From assembly GCA_900754755.1 (NCBI GenBank), contig CAAEEC010000207.1, positions 1 to 5,029 on the forward strand: a DNA stretch of 5,029 nucleotides, written 5' to 3'. Within the stretch, counting starts at the first letter, position 1; every line of letters begins with the position of its first letter. The notes beneath the pieces are model-generated. The model did not search any database. It was not told the DNA's origin and was given only the letters and a program-made list of their open reading frames with translations. Positions 1-5,029 of this stretch are shown here, in pieces. This DNA comes from Clostridia bacterium. GTDB taxonomy: Bacteria > Bacillota > Clostridia > Christensenellales > Aristaeellaceae. Both the position numbers and the translations under genes were made by a program.

Positions 1-23
1 TGCCGATGCTGTGATTTCTCCAT
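1..23 (-). CDS. Start of an unidentified gene, runs off the left edge
   Basis: ATG at 23 is followed by seven open codons in view including the ATG (MEKSQHR) and then the window edge, so no function can be given. The start is supported by an AGAGGG ribosome binding site (31-36) 7 nt upstream and by the strong promoter at 53-81. The basic, polar N-terminus would suit a cytoplasmic protein such as a transcription regulator, but that is only a guess. Because the promoter overlaps an inverted repeat, autoregulation is possible. Confidence 0.55.
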
Positions 24-41
24 GATGACACCCTCTTTACT

Positions 42-62
42 GTGATAGTGCCATTATATCAC
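42..62 (-). promoter_or_regulatory. Inverted-repeat operator candidate over the -10 box and start site
   Basis: GTGATA (42-47) and its exact reverse complement TATCAC (57-62) are separated by 9 bp, so half-site centres are 15 bp apart. The repeat covers the TATAAT and the predicted transcription start, where a dimeric repressor would block initiation. The symmetry is seen directly; the binding protein is unknown. A 6-bp half-site can also arise by chance. Confidence 0.35.
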
Positions 63-81
63 TTGACTCGTGTAGACGCAA
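53..81 (-). promoter_or_regulatory. Strong promoter with extended -10 for the leftmost gene
   Basis: The -35 is TTGCGT (81-76, TTG conserved), followed by a 17-bp spacer and a perfect TATAAT (58-53) preceded by TG and one base (extended -10). Transcription would start near 46, giving a leader of about 22 nt before the ATG at 23. This is a vegetative sigma-A type promoter and makes the leftmost gene a separate transcription unit from the binding-protein operon. Confidence 0.75.
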
Positions 82-92
82 CCTAAATTTAA

Positions 93-121
93 CATTGGCA
101 AAATTTCATTTTTCGCCAACG
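93..121 (-). terminator. Stem-loop after the binding-protein gene, weak terminator candidate
   Basis: On the minus strand CGTTGGCGAAA (121-111) pairs with TTTTGCCAATG (103-93), an 11-bp stem with two G-U pairs and a 7-nt loop, starting 18 nt after the stop. The sequence after it (TTAAATTTAGG) is A/T-rich but has no real U-run. It may be a weak terminator or a 3'-end stabilising hairpin. Its position between a stop codon and a new promoter supports an end-of-transcript role. Confidence 0.4.
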
Positions 122-139
122 ACCATTCGGGCGGCTGGG

Positions 140-1573
140 TCAGGTAAGATTTTCCCGGTGGGCCATTTCCATCCGCGTTTCCAGCTCCCGCAGGAAGGCG
201 TCCAGCCCCAGGTTTCCGGCCGCGTAGCGCTCGCAGGCATCCGTCAGGATGCCGCTCGCGCCGGTATCCATGGCCCCCAGATACGGCGAGTCCAAATGGA
301 AATCCAGCGGCGCTTCCGCCAGGGTGGCCCAGTATTGGCGGATGGTGTTGGCCGAAAGCAGATAGCGGTTGTTGTCGTTTTGCAGCCATTCCTGGTAGTA
401 CGCCAGCTTCACTTCCAGCTCGTAGGGGTCTTCCCCCGCCGCCTGCGCCTCCTCTATGGCCTGCACATAGAGCTCTGACATCTGTTCATATTCCTCGCGC
501 TGGGCCGCATAGCCCGGTTTTTCGCAGGGTTCCGTCGCCTCTGGGTGTAGCGCGCAATACAGCCGCACGTCCGTTTCCCGCTGCGCCACGCATGCCAAAT
601 ACGCCATGGCCTGTTCGCGATTCTGGGAATAGGGATTCACAATATACACCCGCATTTGTGCGTGTGTCCGCGGCGTCTGCTCCGCGGTAAAGCGCATGGG
701 CAGCCAGGTCATGCCGTTCTTGGGCACGCCATAGAGAATTTCCGCGCTGTTCGTCACTGGCGTGGCATCAAAGCTGTGCATGGCCTCGAAGCGGGGCATG
801 CTGAACACCGCGCCCGGCCCGGTTTCGCTGTCGTTCACGAGCAACGGATCCACTTCCTCCCGGGTCGTCGTGCGGCCCAGGGACAGGCGGATTTCGTAAA
901 TTTCCCGCAGTTGTTCCAAAGCGTCCTTCAGCGCGGGGGCGTCCATATCCGGCAAAGGATTGCCGCTGTGCATCACATAGGCGCGCACGAGCCGTTCCAC
1001 CCAATTCGCGTAATCGAAATTGGCGCCCATAAACCCCACGCCCTGAAAATCCTGCTGGCAATTGCGTTCCCAATCGATCCAGGCCTCCAGCACCTCGCCG
1101 AAGGTCTGCGGTAGCGGCACATCCGGCCAAAGCATGTTCCAATATCCCTCATTGATGCCATAATACTGAATATAGATGGATTCCGGCCAGGCGACGACTT
1201 GCCCTGCCCCATCGCACAGCGCGGCGCGGATGGTTTCATCCATCGCCGCCACGGCCTCGGCAATGGCCTGCGAAGAAAGCGGCGCGACATAGCCCTTTTC
1301 CTTGAGCAAATGAAAGGTATAATCCGCCTCCACCACGTAGAGATCGATAGCGCCATCCTGCGATACCATGCGCTGGGCGATTTCCTCCGCGCTCAACACT
1401 TCGGCAAATTCCACCGCTGCCCCGGGGTATTGCGCCTGATAGGCCAACACGTGTTCATAGGGCATGCCGCCGGTGATCGTGAGCGCGCTGACTGGCTCCA
1501 TGGACTCTTCTGCGGCGGCAAAACCCGCCAAGCAAATCAACGCCGCGCACAACGCGGCGAGTTTCCGCTTCAT
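140..1573 (-). CDS. Extracellular solute-binding protein, ABC sugar-importer type
   Basis: A 477-residue exported protein resembling family 1 extracellular binding proteins, which capture a sugar or similar solute and hand it to an importer. Residues 1-21 form a signal peptide ending AAA|E, with no lipobox cysteine, which is unusual for a Gram-positive binding protein. The N-lobe starts LTITGGMPYEHVLAYQAQYP (31-50), followed by the typical IDLYVVEA (77-84), KGYVAPLS (93-100) and VAWPESIYIQYYGIN (127-141), matching the family's D-hhh, KGhh.L and hinge-strand positions. A hinge or C-lobe region with VFSMP (256-260) and a long charged helical stretch (about 355-400) follow, then a terminal helix FLRELETRME (460-469). 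Length is normal to slightly long. AAGGAGG (1584-1590) lies 10 nt before the ATG. It is the second gene after the propeller-like gene. No importer permease is in the window. The ligand cannot be assigned. Confidence 0.8.
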   Translation of the reverse strand: MKRKLAALCAALICLAGFAAAEESMEPVSALTITGGMPYEHVLAYQAQYPGAAVEFAEVLSAEEIAQRMVSQDGAIDLYVVEADYTFHLLKEKGYVAPLSSQAIAEAVAAMDETIRAALCDGAGQVVAWPESIYIQYYGINEGYWNMLWPDVPLPQTFGEVLEAWIDWERNCQQDFQGVGFMGANFDYANWVERLVRAYVMHSGNPLPDMDAPALKDALEQLREIYEIRLSLGRTTTREEVDPLLVNDSETGPGAVFSMPRFEAMHSFDATPVTNSAEILYGVPKNGMTWLPMRFTAEQTPRTHAQMRVYIVNPYSQNREQAMAYLACVAQRETDVRLYCALHPEATEPCEKPGYAAQREEYEQMSELYVQAIEEAQAAGEDPYELEVKLAYYQEWLQNDNNRYLLSANTIRQYWATLAEAPLDFHLDSPYLGAMDTGASGILTDACERYAAGNLGLDAFLRELETRMEMAHRENLT

Positions 1574-1594
1574 ACCGTCACCCCCTCCTTTTTG

Positions 1595-2623
1595 CTATTG
1601 TGCCAAATAGGAAAAACCGGCCCGCAAATAATACGCGCCATTTTCCAGCATCCACGCCTGCGTGGTTGCGCTGAGCCCCATCCAGCCGGTTTCTTCCGGC
1701 AGCACTCGGGCAAAGGGTGCCCCATCCACGCTGCACCATAGCCCATCCGCGTCGGTGAATACGATGCGCCGGTGTGCCGCATCATAAGCAAGCCCCGCAA
1801 TTTGTTCTGTAACTTCCAGCAATCCCGTGGAATGTTCCGCATCTAGCGTCACGGGAACCGAGAGAGGGATTTCTTTCATTTCGCCCGTATCCAGCGCATA
1901 GCTGGCAAGGCGCAAAAAATGGCCCTCTCCTTTTTGGAGCAGCAGCAGCGCCCCTTCCTCATAGCGGCAAAATGCATACGTGTCTGCCAATTCCCGTACT
2001 TCGCACGCGCCGGTTTGCAAATCGAACATCAACAATCGCCCCTGCGGCGAAGCTGTGCCATCGTATTCTTCCTGATCCTGTGCAATATCATAATATGCGT
2101 ACAAAGTTTCGTCCTCCACATAGGGGTACAGCAAATCATAAGGATATGCCCAGCCCCGGTTCATCTGCACGGAATTGTCCAATGCCACATCCCGCCAGGC
2201 GATCCCCGTTTCCGTGAGGGCGCCGATTTTCCCCGAAATCGGGCAATACCCATAAACTATGTCCGAATCCGCGGAGCCAATCAACTGGTACACTGCCTCA
2301 CCGGCCAATGAGCGCGTCACCGCATCCAATTGCTCATATGGCGCGTTGGTCCCTTTGGGCACAACGGGTACGCTGCACAGCAGGCTATGTTCCTCTGTTG
2401 CGGCATCGTACACATAAACATCGCCATTCATCTTCAGCGACACTACGCAGTTGCCCGCCACTGCCGAGCTCTGGCTAAACAGGACATTGCCCACCTCTTC
2501 GAAAAACGCGTCCGCAAAAATGGGCTCCACGCGCGTGTACAGTCCGCCTGCCTCCGTTTCCGCCGCCGCGCACAGGGAAAACAGCGCGCACAGGCACAAA
2601 GCAGCGAGGACTCTTCCCCTCAT
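1595..2623 (-). CDS. Secreted beta-propeller-like protein of unknown function
   Basis: A 342-residue exported protein; I do not recognise a named family. Residues 1-21 are a signal peptide with a basic start (MRGR), a hydrophobic core and AAA|E before residue 22. The cysteine at 18 is preceded by FSL, which is not a lipobox. The mature part consists of short beta-type units rich in Tyr and Asp that look like propeller blades, at about 58-83, 121-146, 173-210, 215-252, 277-308 and 321-340. Examples are GDVYVYDAATEEHSLLC, RLLMFDLQTGACEV and LRLASYALDTGEMKEI, each a strand, a D.xTG-type turn, and a strand. Six cysteines remain after cleavage. AAGGAGG lies 8 nt before ATG 2623. The next gene, a binding protein, starts 21 bp after the stop, so the two are probably made together and may act together outside the membrane. 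A sensing or ligand-binding role is only a guess. Confidence 0.85.
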   Translation of the reverse strand: MRGRVLAALCLCALFSLCAAAETEAGGLYTRVEPIFADAFFEEVGNVLFSQSSAVAGNCVVSLKMNGDVYVYDAATEEHSLLCSVPVVPKGTNAPYEQLDAVTRSLAGEAVYQLIGSADSDIVYGYCPISGKIGALTETGIAWRDVALDNSVQMNRGWAYPYDLLYPYVEDETLYAYYDIAQDQEEYDGTASPQGRLLMFDLQTGACEVRELADTYAFCRYEEGALLLLQKGEGHFLRLASYALDTGEMKEIPLSVPVTLDAEHSTGLLEVTEQIAGLAYDAAHRRIVFTDADGLWCSVDGAPFARVLPEETGWMGLSATTQAWMLENGAYYLRAGFSYLAQ

Positions 2624-2673
2624 TCTCTTCGCCTCCTTTTTTCCGCCATTTTAGCGCTTTGTCATTGGCCACC

Positions 2674-2679
2674 AGTATA
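2674..2679 (-). promoter_or_regulatory. Probable -10 box of the secreted-protein operon
   Basis: TATACT on the minus strand (5 of 6 to TATAAT), 50 bp before the ATG at 2623, which would give a 5' leader of about 44 nt. No good -35 exists at 16-18 bp; the 17-bp position is GCAATT. That fits an activator-dependent promoter using the direct repeats immediately upstream. It is the best promoter candidate between the ABC operon terminator and this gene. Confidence 0.4.
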
Positions 2680-2688
2680 CCCGCTGCT

Positions 2689-2706
2689 TGCATCAAAATT
2701 GCATCA
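2689..2706 (-). promoter_or_regulatory. Direct-repeat operator, OmpR/PhoB-type layout
   Basis: On the minus strand TGATGCA (2706-2700), four A/T bases ATTT, then TGATGCA again (2695-2689). This gives two 7-bp direct repeats with an 11-bp period, one helical turn. The site takes the place of a -35 box, ending 9 bp before a TATACT. This is the geometry of sites bound head-to-tail by OmpR/PhoB-family response regulators. The repeat is seen directly; the regulator family is inferred, and no regulator gene is in the window. Confidence 0.45.
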
Positions 2707-2741
2707 TAAAGGTTGAGAAGAGCCTTTGCCGCGCCAGCCCC

Positions 2742-2772
2742 AAAACAAAAGGGCTGCGCCGCCGCCAGCCCT
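2742..2772 (-). terminator. Rho-independent terminator of the ABC operon
   Basis: On the minus strand AGGGCTG (2772-2766) pairs with CAGCCCT (2756-2750), 7 bp, around a 9-nt GC-rich loop. It is followed by a U-rich tract TTTTGTTTT (2750-2742) whose first T is also the closing base of the stem. The hairpin begins 18 nt after the ATPase stop codon, the position expected for the end of the operon. Confidence 0.8.
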
Positions 2773-2790
2773 CTACAATGATCTATCCTG

Positions 2791-3453
2791 TTATCGCACG
2801 CGCCGCAAAACGCCCGCGTCCATTTCGCACACCGTGTCGCACAGCCCATCGATGTCCAGCGGATTGTGGCTCGCCAGCAGGATGGTTTTTCCCTCTTCCC
2901 GCAGGCTGTGAAACAGCGCCCGCATATCTTCCACGCCCCGGTTGTCCAGCCCGTTCATGGGTTCATCCAGCAACAATATCGAAGGATTTTCCATAATCGT
3001 CTGAGCAATACCCAACCGTTGCCGCATGCCCAGCGAATATTTCCCCACGTGTTTGCGGCTCTTCGGATCCAGGCCCACGCGCATAATGGCTGTCTCAATT
3101 GCATCCTTACAGAGCCGCTGCCGAATGGCATAAAGCATGGCCAAATTTTTATAGCCATTGCAGTTGGGCAAAAATCCCGGGCTATCGATAATTGCGCCCA
3201 GATCGGGCGGAATCGGCACATCTTTCCCCACTTCCTGACCACGCACACGCACACAACCACTTGTGGGCCGAAGCAGGCCGCAAATGCATTTCATCAGCAC
3301 CGTTTTCCCGGAACCATTCCGCCCGACCAGGCCATGAATCTGTCCCTGCGCAAATTCCACATTAACAGATTGCAGCACAGTATCCTGGCCAAATGTCTTG
3401 GTGACATTTTTCATCTGAATGATAGGCGCTTTTTCAGCTTGTTCTGACAACAT
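2791..3453 (-). CDS. ABC transporter ATP-binding protein, BcrA/lantibiotic-export type
   Basis: A 220-residue cytoplasmic ATPase that would power the two permeases encoded just upstream. Visible motifs are Walker A GRNGSGKT (44-51), a Q-loop region GAIIDSPGFLPN (86-97) with Asp90 where Gln is usual, signature YSLGMRQRLGIA (139-150), Walker B ILLLDEP (159-165) with catalytic Glu164, D-loop GLD (168-170) and switch His196 (ASHN). All ATP-hydrolysis residues are present. An acidic residue in the Q-loop and an SLGM signature are, from memory, common in the BcrA-like subfamily (bacitracin and lantibiotic efflux or immunity). The protein stops soon after the H-loop and lacks the longer C-terminal extension of BcrA. 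I chose ATG 3453 because AAGGAGG lies 8 nt upstream. The frame continues to a TTG at 3507, inside the preceding gene, but that has no such site. A terminator follows 18 nt after the stop. Confidence 0.95.
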   Translation of the reverse strand: MLSEQAEKAPIIQMKNVTKTFGQDTVLQSVNVEFAQGQIHGLVGRNGSGKTVLMKCICGLLRPTSGCVRVRGQEVGKDVPIPPDLGAIIDSPGFLPNCNGYKNLAMLYAIRQRLCKDAIETAIMRVGLDPKSRKHVGKYSLGMRQRLGIAQTIMENPSILLLDEPMNGLDNRGVEDMRALFHSLREEGKTILLASHNPLDIDGLCDTVCEMDAGVLRRVR

Positions 3454-3461
3454 ACTGTGCC

Positions 3462-3468
3462 CCTCCTT
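3462..3468 (-). promoter_or_regulatory. Ribosome binding site of the ABC ATPase
   Basis: AAGGAGG, fully complementary to the anti-Shine-Dalgarno, lies 8 nt before ATG 3453. Its two A bases are the end of the TAA stop (3467-3469) of the upstream permease, so a ribosome finishing the permease ends on this site. It decides the start in favour of 3453 over the in-frame TTG at 3507. Confidence 0.85.
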
Positions 3469-4312
3469 AGTTGTCCAATTTTGTGGCGAGCCGGCCGGCC
3501 AGCCCAATATTCAGTCCTACGAGCACCATCACAACGATTGTCAAGGCTATAACAGCATATTGCAATGATGGGTAGCCGGAAGAGCCGCCCACTATGTCCA
3601 CCACGGCCAAATTGGCCAAAGAAACTGGTGATAAATAATATAAATTGGTATCCAGAAGAGAATTCCAAATCGTAAGATTCATCAGGCTTATTGTCCCTGC
3701 CAAAATTAACCCAGCTTTGGAGCGCGTATGTGCGTTAACGAACAGCATCAGCAATCCCATGCTACATCCCGCCAACCAGGTAAGCAACATGCTCAGGCAC
3801 CATGCTTCCAATGCTGAGAAATACCGGATCAGCGCAGGAGCCACAGAATAATCTATCTCTCCGAAAGATTGCAGCGCGAGCGTCGGCCAAATTTTTTCCC
3901 AATCAGTGGAAAACACTATATTAGGAAGCATGACCAACCAGCAAAAAAGGTTCACAGCCAGCAGATACAGTGCCATTGTGACCAACACATATAAAACCTG
4001 CCCGCCACTCCATGCACGCCAATCCGCACGGAGCAGGATATATTTCTGGTTGGCATCCCAAAAAGGCGCATCTGAAAACAGCAGCACTACCCCCATCATC
4101 AGGAGCATTTGCGGATAATGTGCACTGGCTAGCACGGGGAACACGCCCAAAGCCGATACTGCGCGCTGCTTTTCCTGCGCAAAATCCGCTACCGGCGCGG
4201 CAAATATCACCGCATACAACAGCAGCAATAGCAGCACAAAACAAGTCTTGGGCTGGGTGCACGTCTTGCACAGCTGATATATGCCAATACGAACAGCACG
4301 AGCTCTACGCAT
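3467..4312 (-). CDS. ABC transporter permease, second membrane subunit
   Basis: A 281-residue polytopic membrane protein, the probable partner of the upstream permease. The start ATG at 4312 has an AGGAGG (4323-4328) 10 nt upstream inside the preceding gene, which it overlaps by 8 nt. The N-terminus is basic (RRARAVR). Hydrophobic segments lie at about 24-41, 66-80, 104-129, 167-192, 200-217 and 251-272, giving roughly six membrane spans. The loop after the second span has SDAPFWD at 80-86 and YILLRADWRAWSGGQ at 91-105. It has the same kind of D...LR...W/Y layout as the loop in the first permease, which suggests two related subunits forming a heterodimeric pore. I recognise this motif from ABC permeases in Firmicutes but cannot name a precise family. 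The next gene, 13 bp downstream, is the ATPase. Exporter direction is inferred from the ATPase type; no substrate can be assigned. Confidence 0.85.
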   Translation of the reverse strand: MRRARAVRIGIYQLCKTCTQPKTCFVLLLLLLYAVIFAAPVADFAQEKQRAVSALGVFPVLASAHYPQMLLMMGVVLLFSDAPFWDANQKYILLRADWRAWSGGQVLYVLVTMALYLLAVNLFCWLVMLPNIVFSTDWEKIWPTLALQSFGEIDYSVAPALIRYFSALEAWCLSMLLTWLAGCSMGLLMLFVNAHTRSKAGLILAGTISLMNLTIWNSLLDTNLYYLSPVSLANLAVVDIVGGSSGYPSLQYAVIALTIVVMVLVGLNIGLAGRLATKLDN

Positions 4313-5029
4313 TTTCCTTTCGCCTCCTCACGCCCCAGGCAAAAATTGCCGCGCAAAGCGCCGCAAGGCCCAATAACACGCCCACGCTGAGCGCTATGCG
4401 TTCGCCCATGCTGAGCGAAAGACCAAACACAATCATGCGATTTAAATTTCCAATTTTCAACCAAAGGGGCAAATGGAAAAGGTCGATCATATAAACCCAA
4501 AGGCGAAGGCATACAAAAGGAACGCCCACGGCGATGTAGCCATATGGAAGGTAAGCGGAAACCGCCAGCGCCATAAGCGCACACATTCCGCCATATAGAA
4601 AAATTCCCAGCAGTCGCATGACCATGAAGAGCGCCACGCCGCCCTGCGGCAGTAGCAATAGCGGCAGCAAATCCACTCGCGCGCTCATTGCCGCTTCCAG
4701 ACTGGTTTCATTGACAAAGCCCAGTTTTGCCCCAAAATACAACATAAAAACTACAGCAGGCAGCGCCAGGCACGTTCCGCCAGAGCAAAAGCACGCTACT
4801 ACCTTAGCGCGCACATACGCCGCCAAGGAGACGCGCAGCCAAATCGAATGCACGTATCTGCTGTTCCAGTCCTGTGCAAAACTCATACCATGCGGCAATG
4901 CGGCAATGACAGGGAGCAACAACAGCATAAAACTCACCGAATTGGAATAATCATACAAATATACCATATCGATGCCGCTTGCCTGCGTGTAATCCGCCCA
5001 GGATTCATAGACCATCAAAAACAGATACA
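4305..5029 (-). CDS. ABC transporter permease, N-terminus cut by window edge
   Basis: Membrane subunit of a two-permease ABC transporter, here missing its start. The frame is open to the right edge, and the visible part is 240 residues. A TTG at 5018 and an ATG at 5015 lie in frame, but neither has a Shine-Dalgarno in view and both sit in the tail of a hydrophobic stretch (YLFLMVY). They are therefore probably internal, and a first membrane helix lies outside the window. In visible-residue numbering, a short polar loop (8-30) is followed by hydrophobic segments at about 31-47, 75-98, 130-158, 160-184 and 211-233, then a basic tail RRRKENA. Between the first two segments lies a cytoplasmic-type loop with a FAQDWNSRYVHSIWLR motif (50-65), resembling the conserved loop of Clostridia ABC-2-like permeases (family judgement from memory). 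The end overlaps the next permease by 8 nt (ATGCGTAG), so the two are probably translationally coupled. Substrate unknown. Confidence 0.85.
   Translation of the reverse strand, partial: YLFLMVYESWADYTQASGIDMVYLYDYSNSVSFMLLLLPVIAALPHGMSFAQDWNSRYVHSIWLRVSLAAYVRAKVVACFCSGGTCLALPAVVFMLYFGAKLGFVNETSLEAAMSARVDLLPLLLLPQGGVALFMVMRLLGIFLYGGMCALMALAVSAYLPYGYIAVGVPFVCLRLWVYMIDLFHLPLWLKIGNLNRMIVFGLSLSMGERIALSVGVLLGLAALCAAIFAWGVRRRKENA

Noticed and set aside
9..46. ATCACAG occurring twice (9-15 and 40-46)
   Set aside because: It is a 7-bp repeat, with one copy inside coding sequence and 31-bp spacing; most likely chance. Only the inverted repeat at 42-62 was kept.
2223..2242. Inverted repeat CCGATTT-N6-AAATCGG
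   Set aside because: It lies inside the propeller-like coding region, has no U-tract and no gene boundary nearby, and is explained by the codons for a Pro-Ile-Ser-Gly-Lys-Ile-Gly stretch.
3240..3257. CA-rich simple repeat
   Set aside because: It is short and encodes a normal Cys-Val-Arg-Val-Arg-Gly strand of the ATPase; it is not a regulatory or phase-variable tract.
2866..3447. 193-codon open frame on the plus strand opposite the ATPase
   Set aside because: It is exactly antisense to a gene with all ABC ATPase motifs and has no ribosome binding site or recognisable protein features. The other plus-strand open frames here are likewise shadows of the minus-strand genes.
3490..3500. GCCGGCCGGCC palindrome
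   Set aside because: It is within the last codons of the second permease (Gly-Leu-Ala-Gly-Arg region) and is a GC-rich codon effect, with no sign of a site function.
3454..3507. Longer form of the ATPase starting at TTG 3507
   Set aside because: It would add 18 residues with no family similarity, inside the upstream gene and without a Shine-Dalgarno. The ATG at 3453 has a perfect one.

Overview
The window is a compact, leftward-transcribed (all minus strand) piece of what looks like a chromosome from a Gram-positive, Clostridia-type Firmicute, probably an uncultured gut lineage. Three things point that way. The ribosome binding sites are near-perfect AGGAGG. The ABC permeases look like Clostridia-type pairs. 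The base composition is moderately GC-rich by eye. This placement is inference; there is no rRNA or other marker gene.

Right part (2791-5029): the end of an ABC transporter operon, read right to left. It holds a permease cut by the right window edge, a second permease that overlaps it by 8 nt, and a BcrA-like ATPase whose Shine-Dalgarno sits on the stop codon of the second permease. A GC-rich hairpin followed by TTTTGTTTT closes the operon. This is an exporter or membrane-remodelling type of ABC system (ABC-2 / antibiotic-resistance type). Its substrate cannot be read from the sequence.

Middle (2624-2790): a 167-bp intergenic region with the terminator, then a probable promoter for the next two genes. 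The promoter has a TATACT -10 box. In place of a good -35 it has two TGATGCA direct repeats with 11-bp periodicity, the layout of an OmpR/PhoB-family response-regulator site.

Left part (140-2623): a two-gene operon of secreted proteins. The first is a 342-aa protein of beta-strand/propeller-like character. The second is a 477-aa protein resembling the extracellular substrate-binding proteins of ABC sugar importers. Both have signal peptides that appear to be cut by signal peptidase I (AAA|E) and neither has a lipobox. No importer permease is present in the window, so their partner, if any, is elsewhere.

Far left (1-139): a hairpin after the binding-protein gene, then a strong promoter (TTGCGT, 17 bp, extended -10 TGATATAAT) overlapped by an inverted repeat GTGATA-N9-TATCAC. 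A new gene starts at 23 and runs off the left edge after seven full codons. The most useful new observations are the two candidate operators and the two-gene propeller/binding-protein arrangement. I found no clear evidence of an entirely new system, mobile element, CRISPR array or RNA gene.
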